From: Symsagittifera roscoffensis
Lineage: Eukaryota; Xenacoelomorpha; Acoela; Convolutidae
DNA length: 64,000 bases
Reading direction: 5' to 3'
NCBI RefSeq assembly: GCF_963678635.1
Contig: NC_087071.1
Coordinates: 1,912,537 to 1,976,536, forward strand
A program made the position numbers and the translations under genes. The notes under the pieces are model-generated. The model was not told the origin of the DNA. It worked only from the letters and a program-made list of their open reading frames with translations, and searched no databases. Shown here one piece after another: positions 1 to 10,090 of this stretch. Within the stretch, counting starts at the first letter, position 1; every line of letters begins with the position of its first letter.

Positions 1-1748
1 TTCGGACAACGTTCACTAGTGAATCTACAAGTTTTAAAACCCGCTTCCCGAAAGGCTTCCGGGTTGCAGAAAAATCGAACTTAACGTGTTTGATTTGGTG
101 GATTCATCAATCCGGAGGGGTACAGGTAGCATAGTTTTTCGCAAATATTTTCAACTAAAGCGTTTTAGATCGGGTCTTTTGCATTGAATTAGAAGAGTGT
201 AGGCATTTTGAGCTCGGATCAATAATTTTTAGGTCGAAAAGAACAGAATTGCGGAAAAAGTTAGGCGGAACCTATGAGAGATAATTTTTTTGACTTTAGA
301 AAAAAGACGTTTTGGTCAATATCTTTGGAACTACTGGGCATATCGAGTTGATCTTGTTATCAATAGATCAGCAATTAGCTGAGCTTACTGATAGGGACAA
401 AAGTTTTTCAAAAAAGTAAGCGAGAAATGTTTTTGAGATTGTTTTTAGCAAATTCACCAATTTGGGAGGGTAGACCCTTCATGTTTTATCCCTACCAAAA
501 GGTAATAGCGGTTGAATAAAGTAACTTTAGGCTGTTCTAGACGAAAAGGGAAGGCTAAAGGCACAGGAAAACCTTAATCGAACCGAAGTTAGGCTAGCGA
601 TAAGACCCTTCACCGTTAGCGTGAATTGTCAAATAAGAGGCTTAACTTCAATCCGGAAGGGTCTAGGTAAGGACTATGTACCCTTTCTAGTTGATTCAAA
701 CACCATGATAGCATCGGAGAACGTATCCGGAGGGGTATAGGTTGAAAATCAAGGAAGTCTCTGAAAAGCTATTTTTACAAAACCTGAGGGGTCCCAATCC
801 GGAGGGGTCCAAATTTTTTCTAATTCTGAGGGGTCCCAATCCGGAGGGGTCTTGTTTTCACAAAACCGGAGGGGTACCAATTCAAAGGGGTCTTTTATTT
901 ACTAACCCAGAGGGGTCCCAATCCGAAGGGGACCTAATTTTGCCAGTCAGGGAGGGTCCTGTTTTTGCCAATCCGGAGGGGTACTGTTTTTGTCAACCCG
1001 GAGGGGTATTATTATTTTTATTAAAGGACATAGGTAAGCAGAAGAAAAGTTTATAGTGAGGGGTATTAGGTTATTAAGACACAGGCTAGGAACCAGTGAC
1101 TGTACTGTAACTTGCCTTTCAAAAAAGACCAGACCAAAACAAAACAGGTCCAAACTCGGATAATCGCGACACGGATAAAGTCTAAACTAAAAAAAAGAGT
1201 GTGAAACTCATTGGTGTGGATTGAAATCCAAACCAATTTTGAGAAAAGTGACTGCCCTGAGGATTTCAGTAGGTCTAGCTCGGGCAGTCCGAAGGCAGAT
1301 AGGTAACACAGTACTCGGTGGGTGCAAAAGACGCCCACTTGAGAAAATTACTGCCTTCAAAGTTTTGTCTGTTTGGTGCAAGTTCGACTATCGTACTGCA
1401 ACCGAATAAAAGTACAATACACATACCTTTTTCATAGAAATATTCTTATTTTGTTGTTTTTGATTTTAAATCAATAATATTTGTGCTTGATTGTGTAGTG
1501 AGAACACTATCTTTTTAAATGACTGATGTCATCATACTGTGCTAGTTCTCGAATCTTACGACAAATAATCGTTTATTGTGGATAAATTGTATACACGCTG
1601 TACACTGATAACATACTATGATTCGTGGTCACTATTTACTGGAAACTTTTGAAATTTTTTGTGTTGTGTTATTTTTATCAATAGTCAAACTAGAAGGACA
1701 CTAGCAATCGAATTGAGTGTATAGGTAGTAAGAAGTGATAAATTGAAA
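1..1748 (+). other. 5' leader / untranslated region of the gypsy-type element
   Basis: This stretch precedes the first gag reading frame and has no convincing gene. It holds the CCGGAGGGGT repeat array (separate entry) and then AT-richer DNA from about 1,430. An AATAAA at about 1,407 could be an LTR polyadenylation signal, but I found no matching sequence downstream of the element, so neither LTR limits nor a primer-binding site can be placed. The 5' end may lie outside the window. Confidence 0.35.
109..1066 (+). repeat. CCGGAGGGGT minisatellite array
   Basis: The 10-mer CCGGAGGGGT and close variants (CCGGAAGGGT, CTGAGGGGTC, CCAGAGGGGT) recur about fifteen times. They are sparse at about 112, 653 and 726 and dense from 783 to 1,064, where they sit 15-40 bases apart, often in the context GGGTCCCAATCCGGAGGGGT. 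The spacing is irregular and the gaps are AT-rich. All copies share one orientation. An open frame at 742-1056 simply translates the repeat and is not a gene. Position in the leader of a retroelement suggests a 5' regulatory or packaging role, which is inference. Confidence 0.8.
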
Positions 1749-2144
1749 ATGAGTCTAGACAAGTCAAGGATAGCTAAACGAGGTAATAGCTCTAGAAAGT
1801 TCATACCTAAAAAGCAAAGAAAAACAATGAACGAACCTTTTGTGGAAAGGATGACACGAACCCGGACCGACAAAGCGGAGATGGTTTCAGGCAAAATGGT
1901 TGAAACCAGGAGCCAAAAGTCTGCAGAAGAGCAAAAGGCAGTGCTAGAGGTGGAGGTCCATCCGGACCAGGCCATGCATGAGAATCAGGAAATGCATGGA
2001 CCGGAAGGGAGAGTAAACAAAAGGCTGGCGAGTGAATCTACCCCGGTAGAGCAAGGCCAAGATTTTGCCACTTCCACCGGAACATTGGACCGAGAGGAGA
2101 TGTCGGAACTGTCCGACATCTCTACAGAAATTGTGGCAACTTGA
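1749..2144 (+). pseudogene. gag: gag N-terminal segment
   Basis: About 131 residues from an ATG at 1,749. The first third is basic (Lys/Arg-rich) and the rest acidic and polar, ending in a TGA at 2,142. I see no folded-domain signature. It is placed in gag because it is the first frame of the element and lies upstream of the capsid region. The same frame reopens at 2,166 and runs to 2,417, so the stop may be a decay mutation. The first in-frame triplet of the open frame is TTG; the ATG six bases later is the better start. Confidence 0.5.
2097..2122 (+). other. Perfect 11-bp RNA hairpin in gag
   Basis: The arm GAGATGTCGGA at 2,097-2,107 is exactly complementary to 2,112-2,122, with a four-base ACTG loop. 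It lies about 20 bases before the stop at 2,142. In a retroelement transcript such a stem could be structural (packaging or frameshift stimulation), but no slippery heptamer is obvious next to it. Confidence 0.5.
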
Positions 2145-2668
2145 AGATCTCCTACAGACAACACTATGATGGCAGGCGTGACGGAGAAACAGGCAACGTC
2201 CTCATCGTTTTCGGAAAGAGTGAAGAACACTTTTGGAAACATCTTTCCGTTTACCATGGAACGGGTACAGGCAATGAAGGTGAATCCCAGGAGGAAGAAG
2301 AGGACGATGACGATCAAGTTGACTTTGGATCTCGAGTCAGCCTCAATAGTTCGACCCAGGAGAATGAGGCATACGCCGAAAGAGAGACTGGGACCAATTA
2401 CAAATTTGGTGTGGTGAGAACGATAATCAAAGACACAAACACACCGGGCCAGTCAAGAGATTTTGTGAGTATAACAAATTCGGAAATACGAACGAAACAG
2501 AATAGAAAAGCAGGGCTAAGCAACGCAACGGCGGATCCGGAGGTGGATAATGCAATGACGTCGAGTCCGAGAATCAAAGCCCGAATCTCGTTCAGCAAAG
2601 CTACCTGTGATCGACAGGGTGACACCGCCACTGGTCACACCAATGGTAGAAAACGGAGCATCATTTGA
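2141..2668 (+). pseudogene. gag: gag segment in a shifted frame
   Basis: About 175 residues, overlapping the end of the preceding frame by four bases. It contains a strongly acidic run (five Glu followed by four Asp around residues 51-60) and is otherwise polar and probably disordered. The alternative frame over the first half (2,166-2,417) is Arg/Lys-rich, and I cannot decide which was translated; both are compatible with a decayed gag N-terminal region. It ends at a TGA at 2,666. No known domain is recognised. Confidence 0.35.
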
Positions 2669-2717
2669 GCAACATAGTGGGCAGTATAGGAGAACAAAAT
2701 GAACAGATGACCATAGG

Positions 2718-3341
2718 TTGAGTGAACTGGAGAGAGCAGTCCACGTTGAAAGAGAAAGTATGCGGGAAGAAATTAACCGAAACAGACAAGAAGCTGGTAG
2801 AAGCGAAAAACGCTTGAAGAAAACAACAGATGAACACTTGGCAAAAAAACTGTCGAGGTTGACAAGGGAAGCGGAACAAAGAGAGTTACGGTTAAGAGAC
2901 GACATGGAGAAGTTAAGAACGCAACAAGAGCAGACTCTTGGGACTCCTGACACAAAGATAGATGCGATGACGGAGAGGCGAACTCAGGCTATCATGGACA
3001 GGTTGGACGGGCTACTAGGCAGCAAGGGTGGACCAAGAGACGGGGAACCGATTTCGGGAGGTCCCAGCAGGGAACCGAAGGTGAACTTCAATGACCATCA
3101 AAGGAGGAGGACATATGGATCCACTAGAGGTAGGGGCAGCTCATCAGGCTATGCCACAAGGGATAATAGAACATGGGGCCCAAACAGTAGAGCAAGTTCA
3201 ACAGTGAACAGACAGCCTCAAACGAATGACCGACGCAAGGCACACATGCGACTGGGAGAGGTGATTCCAGCAATGTGGACCAAAGAGGAAACAGTCACGG
3301 CGATTCGGATTGTAGGGATACACCAAACACAGAACCCTTAA
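2718..3341 (+). pseudogene. gag: gag coiled-coil and Arg/Gly-rich segment
   Basis: Residues 1-80 are rich in Glu, Arg, Lys and Leu with heptad-like spacing, consistent with a coiled coil. Residues about 120-175 are Arg/Gly/Ser-rich and resemble an RNA-binding linker. From about 3,250 the next frame carries the better continuation into the capsid domain, so a frameshift lies between about 3,240 and 3,340. The start at 2,718 is only the first codon after a stop (TTG), not a demonstrated initiation site. Confidence 0.5.
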
Positions 3342-3898
3342 CAGGGGGCGACAATACTCAGGCAGGGCATTCAAGAGATGCTACGGCAATGGCCACAGCC
3401 TTTGAACTACTAAACAGGTCTTTGGAAACATTCCTTACGAGGTTATCCAGAACCAATGAACGCAGTGAGAAGTCCAGAAGAGTCTTTAAGAAACCAATAT
3501 GCTATAAAGACCAATCTGATGGCTGTATTGATACCTGGATAGAGGTAATGAAACTGCATTTCGAGGAAGAAGACTTGTCAGAAAGGCAGGAGTGCAGTGC
3601 GCTCACCAGTAAATTGGAAGGGACAGCCCTGAACTGTGTCATGGCCAAGAAGCAATATCAGCGGGACACAGCTGAGAAAATCTTTGAAATCTTGTTAAAT
3701 TGTTTTGGATCAGGGGTGCAGGGGCACCAGGCAATGATGCGCTTCGAGAAACGGAGGCAACGAGAGGATGAAACGATAGACAATTTTCTAGACGACTTGG
3801 AAATGCTGAGAAGACGCAGCCAACCGGATGAGTCAAACAGAAGGATGAACCTGGCAGTAGCCTCAAAATTCATCGATGGTGTGTTCGAACAATGCTAG
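3275..3898 (+). pseudogene. gag: gag capsid-like domain (retrotransposon Gag family)
   Basis: Residues about 70-185 have the pattern of the retrotransposon Gag capsid family: an aromatic W87 near the start of helix 1, a helix with FEEEDLSERQECSAL, the L-E-G-T-A motif at 114-118, and the F-x-x-R-R-Q-R-E-D-E-T-I segment followed by FLDDLEMLRRR. This is the shell-forming part of Gag. The N-terminal 60 residues are low-complexity. It stops with TAG at 3,896; the following 180 bases to 4,077 still read as basic Gag-like sequence (Tyr/Asn/Gly-rich) in another frame before a further stop. Confidence 0.75.
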
Positions 3899-4077
3899 CA
3901 ACGCATTACACGCCACTATCAACCAATGCGCCAACACCAGAGGAGTTGAGGCTCAAGTCAAAAGAATATCTTTTATTGAAACCTCCTTCGAGATCTGGAT
4001 ATTACAAGAACAATTATGGCAATTTTAACAACGGACCGGCAAACCAAGGGAACAACTGGTAAAAACCGAGGGATGAT

Positions 4078-4845
4078 ATGGACAAGAGACGCCCTTGTGC
4101 CAATTGCAGTTCAACGGACCATCATGTGTCAGCATGCCCAATTTTTAAACAGGGCATGAAAACAATAGGCTTTAGCCTCGAGGACGAAGATGCGTCAGAA
4201 GTTGACCATGAGAATTCCATGAGAGGAGTAATTGCGAGTTTCGGCCCGAGGTGTTTCTTTTCTAACTTAGAAGGTCATTTTAAATCAGATTGTCCGCAAT
4301 TTTGGGATGCTGTAGCAGACATCACGCATCCAAGGCATGAGAAAGCTTCGGGAATGAAAGCCAGCAAGGCTCGCCTGTTGAGTGAAGCGGAGGCGCGCAG
4401 AAAAGACAAACTGCAAGAGCTGGCGCCGAAGAAAATGCAAGCGGTAACTGAAGAGACATGTGAACCGGAAACAGTGACTGCGGCCAACAACTTCAAGATT
4501 GATTATAGGGCAGCCGCGAGGGATGCTGTAAATAGAGTGCAGCAGGAACTGGTTACGAAAAAGATCGAACAAAAAGTGAAGCTCGAATTGGAAAATGAGA
4601 AACTACAAGAAAAGCTCAATACCTTTGAGGCAACAGAAGTAAAAGAACCAAGTAGTTTGAGTATGAAACTGATTGTGATCTCCGGTCAGAGGTTCGGCAT
4701 GGTTCCGCAAGGAAACAAAATACAGTCAATAATCTCGGTAGCAGGACACCAGGTAATCAGAAATCTGAGTGTCACCATCAGAGTTCACTTTGATGCATTT
4801 GGACACATATGCAGATTTTTTGAGGCAGGTGGAGCCACGCAGTGA
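4078..4845 (+). pseudogene. gag: Nucleocapsid region: two zinc knuckles plus coiled coil
   Basis: A CCHC knuckle is intact at residues 7-20 (C7, C10, H15, C20; spacing C-x2-C-x4-H-x4-C). A second one at 59-72 keeps C59, H67 and C72, but the second Cys is replaced by S62, so it should not bind zinc normally. Residues about 95-200 are Lys/Glu/Ala-rich and probably helical. Zinc knuckles bind element RNA during packaging. The last 25 residues overlap the next frame (4,769-5,074), so a frameshift lies near 4,790. Confidence 0.75.
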
Positions 4846-5074
4846 GTCAAGAGCTGTGCGAGCACTACTAACAACGGGTGGCGCTCGCATAAAGAAGCTT
4901 CATGGACGCTACGTGGAAGTCTATGGGCCGTATCAAGTGATGCTGAACGTAGATGGAATCAGTATCTATACTAGGACATATGTGACAACATATAGTGACC
5001 AGATAGGGCAGATCTATTTGGCTGAGGAGGAACTCAAAGTCCGCAGGATAGGCCATGACGCCATGATGGAATGA
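4769..5074 (+). pseudogene. gag-pol linker upstream of protease
   Basis: A 101-residue open frame with beta-rich character and no motif I recognise. It ends at a TGA (5,072-5,074) and the same frame continues directly into the protease region, so the stop is probably a decay mutation inside one polyprotein. The fold of this part may include the first strands of the protease domain. Confidence 0.5.
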
Positions 5075-5104
5075 GACGCAGTACACATTGGAAACGAAGC
5101 AGAT

Positions 5105-5803
5105 GTGACTGCACATCTGCTCGACACCAATGGCAAGAAATTCGGAGTCACAGGACTTCTGGACACAGGAGCGGTAGTGAGTGTGATGCCGATAAAAACT
5201 TGGGAAAGAAAAGGCTTCACGAGGGAAGATCTAAATTCTGACGACTCTCCGACTGGGCGCTGCCAATCGAGGAGCAATTTACATAGCCGGGAGAACACCG
5301 GTAACAGTTCTTCACATGGGGGACGGCATCTATGGATGAGCTTCCTAGTAGTAGAGAATTTAGAAGACGCCGGCCAATTTATCTTGGGCACAGATTTAGT
5401 CAGGAATTTTTACGTGATAATTGACTTGAACAACGGTCTAATACGGAATAGAAACCCGGATTGGAAGTATGTTAAGAAACCAATTAATAGAATAAAAACA
5501 GACGAAAACAAGGTACCCATTTTTTTAGATAGAAAGGTAAAACTACAGCCTAGGCAGGTTGTGGTGGCAATTTTTAGAATGAGGAATTTGAATTCGTTTA
5601 GCGATATTAAACAGGTTTGTTTAGTACCAAATCCAAATAGTCAGGGTTTGGTGATTTTAGACCGGAGCTTCTCGGTAACGCGAAACGGACTGTGTGTCAG
5701 TGTGTTATTGAACACACTGGACACCACGGTTTCAGTCCAGCGTGGAAAGAAGCTTGGTTACGCTTTGCCGATGAGGACCGATTATGAAGAGACACTAATT
5801 TGA
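5105..5803 (+). pseudogene. pol: Retropepsin-like aspartic protease
   Basis: The catalytic signature D-T-G-A is at residues 20-23, preceded by the hydrophobic GLL and followed by VVSVMP. The flap and C-terminal strands are less clear: residues 40-70 look scrambled and probably carry a short compensated frameshift. F-I-L-G-T-D-L near residues 92-98 corresponds to the conserved second hydrophobic-glycine motif of retropepsins. The remainder (100-232) is a linker to RT. Known role of the family: cleaving the Gag-Pol polyprotein. It ends at a TGA at 5,801. Confidence 0.75.
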
Positions 5804-5876
5804 AGAAACATAGTGTGAAAGACTGTCCTTATCATGCCAATAAAGACAAAATTTTAAAAAGGATTAATGAATTAAA

Positions 5877-6269
5877 ATGGAAAACGGCTTATCGAGCTGT
5901 TCGAATGTTTCGGAACGCCCCTCGTCATATGAATTAGAATATGACAAATCGGTTTTGGCAGAGATAGAACACTTAAAAGGGAAAACAGGTGAGGGAGACT
6001 TCAATTTACTGCGAGACGTTTTAAATCGGAACGCAGATGTATTTTCAAAACATAAGGCGGATATCGGTTGCTGTAACTTCGCCGAACACGAAATTGAAAT
6101 TGAAGAAGGCACCATTCCCCACAGAGAAGGCGCGAGACGAATGACGCCACATAAGTCGGAAGCGAGACGAGCGGAAATCGAAATGCTGCTCGATTACGAC
6201 ATGATAGAACCCTCGAAATTGCCGTGGGCTTGCGGGGTGGTAATGGCGAAAAAGAAGGCGGACAGCTAA
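5877..6269 (+). pseudogene. pol: Reverse transcriptase, N-terminal edge only
   Basis: Residues about 48-130 match the start of Ty3/gypsy RT: DVFSKHKADIG, H-E-I-E, the RR-M-T-P segment, and M-I-E-P-S followed by PWACGVVMAKKK. A one-base shift at about 6,255 moves the frame to the one encoding the R-F-C-C-D-F-R-Y-L-N motif (fingers/palm, first catalytic Asp region). The sequence then jumps straight to the thumb/RNase H junction near 6,313. The palm motif with the two catalytic Asp residues is absent from the window. Confidence 0.8.
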
Positions 6270-6273
6270 GGTT

Positions 6274-6705
6274 TTGTTGCGACTTTCGCTATTTGAACGC
6301 GGTGACAACATAAAGCGGGAGCTGTGCGAAGCGCCAGTGCTAGGCGTGCCTACAGAAAAGGGCATGTATGTTCTTGACACAGACGCGTCGGTAGGAGCTA
6401 TCTCAGGAAAATTGCATCAGGAGCAAGAATGGAATGGAAGAACGGTTCTCCGTCCCATTGCATATGGCAGCAAAGTCTTGAGTGACACTGAGATGAAATA
6501 TGGTGCACCAAAAGCAGAAATATTTGCAGTAGTCACATTCGTGAAAAAGTACCGCGCATACTTGGGGAGCTCTCCTTTCAAGTTACGCGTGGACAACAGA
6601 GCGTTATCCTGGTTGAAGACCTACTCGATGGATCAGAGTTATATTGGTAGATGGATAGTAAGATTGGATGGCTATCAACTTGATAATCGAGCAGAGGATG
6701 CGTGA
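6274..6705 (+). pseudogene. pol: RT-RNase H connection and RNase H domain
   Basis: The K-R-E-L-C-E-A-P-V-L segment at residues 14-23 is the usual link between RT thumb and RNase H. RNase H residues are present: D37 in T-D-A-S, E82 in K-A-E-I-F-A, and D107 in R-V-D-N-R-A-L-S-W-L. The family removes RNA from the RNA-DNA hybrid. A frameshift near 6,690 separates the frame from its natural continuation (a segment with ADSLSKK at 6,720-6,740). Everything downstream to 7,430 is broken by stops. Confidence 0.8.
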
Positions 6706-7428
6706 TAAACACCAGAATGCTGACAGCCTCAGCAAGAAAACTGAGTTCTATGAAAGATTGGAACAGAAGCAAGCCAATCAGGCATAAATAAAAGAAGGAT
6801 TCTCGTTTCTGGACAACGAAACTTAAGAAGCACTTCTCTTAACGAGATGGTTGGACAAGTCTGGACATCCAATTCCAGGACTTCCAGAAAGCAGCCGAGA
6901 TAAAAACTCTATCCAAGAAGGACCCGAGGCCCTTGGATCTGTTGCTGCGCTCAAACCTGGTCCAGCAGGAACTCTCTCGCATGAACATAAGAAGCATCTC
7001 ATTATTGCATAAAACGGTGCAGGTCACACCGTAAGTGATGCGGATGCTGGGTGGATTGTTAGAGAGAGAAGTGACCAGAGATGACCCCGAGTGGGCAGCC
7101 GCCATGGCATCACTGACAGTCAGTGAGAAGGTGAAGATCATGCCGTCATTACGACAAGACAAAGACAACAAGAGAGATTGTAGGTCATTAGTTCAGCAAC
7201 TAGTATCCTCAATACCCCACGAGGTTTAAACTTCAAACGGTCGGAAAGAGAAGGGGAACGATACGCAAAATAAAACCGTTACCTTTGAGGACCAGGATAG
7301 AGACAGTGAGAAGGTTGAACGAAAACTGGTGCAAGATTGTTTGTCCGGGGATACGAACGGTGTGAAGAGCCAGCGAGCTCAAGATCAACACCCGGGACAA
7401 GGAAGTTTGTCCGGGAAGTCTGAGATAG
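6706..7428 (+). pseudogene. pol: Broken pol linker between RNase H and integrase
   Basis: Coding-like sequence continues in several frames (6,706-6,785, 6,850-7,030, 7,035-7,229, 7,330-7,550) with stops in between. The first part ends the RNase H domain. The rest is charged and unrecognised. The phrase TTTGTCCGGGG recurs at about 7,336, 7,405 and 7,471, which suggests a short internal repeat in this variable linker. Confidence 0.5.
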
Positions 7429-8094
7429 ATGAAAAAATTCCTGAAAAGAAACAGGACTTGGGGAACAAAGATTTGTCCGGGGAGTTCAGATGGATGCGAA
7501 GAAGGCACAGACTCTTCAACAGACGACAATTCCCGAAACGCAGGAATTGACACCTACTCAGACAAGAAATCCAGCTCGGGATCGGAGCTGTCAGAACTAG
7601 CGATCCACACACTACCAGTGGAAACTCGAGCAAGGGATCTGGATAGAGAGGTGTACCAGGACCCTGACAGTGATCGCTACCTCATACCAAGCGAAAGAGT
7701 CTTTGACAACACAGCGGATGAATTGGAAACAATAGCGGTGTCGAAACGATCGATAAGTCTGTTGCCACAAAAAGAGGTAGTCAGGACTGATCTTCAGCCG
7801 TTCAAACAAGAAACACAGCCGTTGGCGAAGATTTGGTGCGTTAAGATGGAAGAAGACACACACCAGCCCAATGAGCTGAATAGTCAGATGAGGGTCATGA
7901 AGACATACTTGAAGACGAGATACAGACTCTCCGACCTACTGAGGTCGCAGAGAAATGACCACATGACCAGCAACTTGAAGAGGTGGATAGAAAATGGTGC
8001 ACCAGATAAAGGTGACCTGGAAGAAGACGGTTACCGTATATTGAGACAGTACTTCATGCAGAAAGAGGGGAGGCTATATTTGAACAACGATTGA
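7429..8094 (+). pseudogene. pol: Integrase N-terminal extension / pol linker
   Basis: A 221-residue open frame, Ser/Glu/Asp-rich in the first half and Leu/Arg-rich in the second. It ends at a TGA (8,092-8,094), after which the same frame runs on into integrase, so it is one polyprotein interrupted by a point stop. Residues 150-221 probably form the helical region that precedes the zinc-binding domain in gypsy integrases. No catalytic motif. Confidence 0.55.
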
Positions 8095-8097
8095 ATT

Positions 8098-9027
8098 GTG
8101 GCTTGCAAGAGAAGAAAAGAGGACAAAGTCCTATACAAATTTAACGCGATAGTGTTGCCGCAACACTATCAGACAGAACTATTATTCAGATCGCATGATC
8201 AGATGGGCTATCAGGGGATCGACAAGGTGTATCAGAAGATCCTGAAGCGCTTTGAGCGGCCTCGAATGAAAAAGGCATGTGAGAAGTGGGTAACTGCGTG
8301 CCTGTCATGCCAACAGGTCAAGGATCCAAGGAAATTGCGATTTCCTTTACAGTCGATCGAGTCGTCTGAATTCAACGAGGTGGTGCAGATAGATCACCAA
8401 AAGATATGCATGACAGACAGTGGTTATAATCAAGTCTTGGTCATGATAGATCACTTCACGAAGTATGCAGAGGCCGTACCCTGCATACCTGCGTCAGCAG
8501 AAGCGACATGCGACCACCTGATCAATACGTGGATAGCGAGACATGGTTGTCCGATGACGTTTCAATCGGATAACGGAACAACTTTCGTAGGAGAGCTCAC
8601 GAAAGAGCTTATGAGACGCTCACAGGTTGCTCAAGCTCACTCCACGACCTACCATCCCCAGACGAATGGCTTAGTGGAAAGGCAGAATAGAAAGTTATTG
8701 TCGATGCTGAGGGTATATTGTTCCAGGTACATGACCGATTTGGACAGATACCTTCCACAGGTGGCGGGAGCCTATAATAGCACGCAACACTCCACCACCG
8801 GAGTTAGTCCACACATGATGCTGACCGGACACGAGAAGTCTTTACCCGTGACCTTTTTCTACCCAGAGTATAAGGGAAAGAAAACGTCTCCACAGGTCTA
8901 CGTGAGGGATGTGATTAGAAGTCAGCAAGAGTTAAACGACTTGTATAGACGAAATACTCAGCAAGCACCGGCAAGGCAGAGGAAGAAATTCGACAAGAAA
9001 GCAGCTGGTGCAAAGCTTACTCGGTAG
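8098..9027 (+). pseudogene. pol: Integrase, zinc-binding and catalytic domains
   Basis: Zinc-binding domain: H33 and C68/C71 (C-L-S-C) are present, but the position of the second His is a Tyr (Y38, codon 8,209-8,211). The catalytic core carries D99 (in Q-I-D-H), D158 (in Q-S-D-N-G) and E194 (in L-V-E-R-Q-N), which is a perfect D-D-35-E arrangement. The flanking HPQTNGLVER motif is typical of Ty3/gypsy integrases. The frame leaves the true one at about 9,012, where a one-base shift moves to the frame carrying the C-terminal GPF module. The family inserts element cDNA into host chromosomes. Confidence 0.9.
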
Positions 9028-9983
9028 GAGACTACCTATGGGTATTTCAGAACGTTATACCACCGAAAGGAACGAAGAAGCTCCTAAAAAAGTGGAGGGG
9101 ACCCTTCATGATTACAGAAGTGCACCAGGAGGGACGCTTTTATAGACTGAGTACTGGCCGAGCCGCTCACTACGAGAAAATTAAGCCACACAATCCATCC
9201 ACAGAAGACTGGTGTATACCCGGAGACATGGAAGAATGGGATTATCTAATGATGGACCCTGCTTGTGAGGTCAATGAGAAGGGCACCAGGGAGAAGAACG
9301 ATGGAAACGAAGTCGTAGAGGAAGGAACCAGTACACCACTGGACCTGGATCCAAATGAGGTGATCGAAGTAGACGATGAAACTTTACCATACGCAGAAGA
9401 AGACTGGCAGGATCCCGAACAAATGGAGGTCCCCAAAAACTCGGAACCAGATCTTCCGTTTACGATACAGACTCGACAGAAAGACGGGACAAGACCAAAA
9501 AAGAAATATAATCCTTACGGTGACGACTCTGTAGTAGACAGAATAGATCTGAAAAAGATGGTGGAAGAAGTGGTGGGTCTAGAAGGAATAACCGTGTCGC
9601 AGGACATCGACGTAGTTGGTGACCACGACCAGGAATTGATCGAGGACCGGTCGAAACCCGAGGTGGAAATCGACGATGAGCAACAGGAGTCCTACGAACA
9701 AGGTCTCACAAATCTGCGTGTCTTGGAGTGGCTAAGCGAAATGACACCAGTCCTCAAAGAGACCAGTATCACAATTCAAGATGTAGATCGTGAAAGCATG
9801 AAATACAGAAAAACCGAACTAGATGATCCTTCCTGGGCTGCCCAGGAAGGGCAACTACTCATTCCGGCTTCCAACCTCGACTTGATATCTGGTATGCGAT
9901 CGACGGGGACGTCAATGGATATTTTTGTCCGGGGAGTGGGGGTAGGACTTACCCACACTGAAAATTTAATCATAAAAAAATAA
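9012..9983 (+). pseudogene. pol: Integrase C-terminal GPF module and acidic tail
   Basis: In this frame the sequence opens with a VGDYLWVF segment and the K-K-W-R-G-P-F motif (9,090-9,108), the GPY/F module of gypsy integrases involved in target choice. It is followed by about 240 residues rich in Glu and Asp. Around 9,494-9,560 there is a basic KKKYNPYG segment. The frame stops at TAA (9,981). The acidic tail has no recognised domain and leads, after a broken stretch, to the macro-like domain. Confidence 0.75.
9828..9850 (+). other. Perfect 10-bp hairpin in pol tail
   Basis: CCTTCCTGGG at 9,828-9,837 pairs perfectly with CCCAGGAAGG at 9,841-9,850 across a three-base CTG loop. It lies in coding sequence; a function is not evident. 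Confidence 0.45.
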
Positions 9984-10090
9984 GAATAGCAAGATAGACA
10001 GGAGACTTAGAAGCAGAAACAGGCGAAGAACCAAAGAAAACTGACATAGGGAGGGTAATTGAGACATATTTTGACTTACCAAACTGATAA

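Noticed and set aside
742-1056. 104-codon open frame in the leader
   Set aside because: It is a translation of the CCGGAGGGGT repeat (Asn-Pro-Glu-Gly repeats) with no independent evidence of coding.
109-1066. CRISPR-like array
   Set aside because: Repeat units are only about 10 bases, spacing is irregular and the context is a eukaryotic retroelement.
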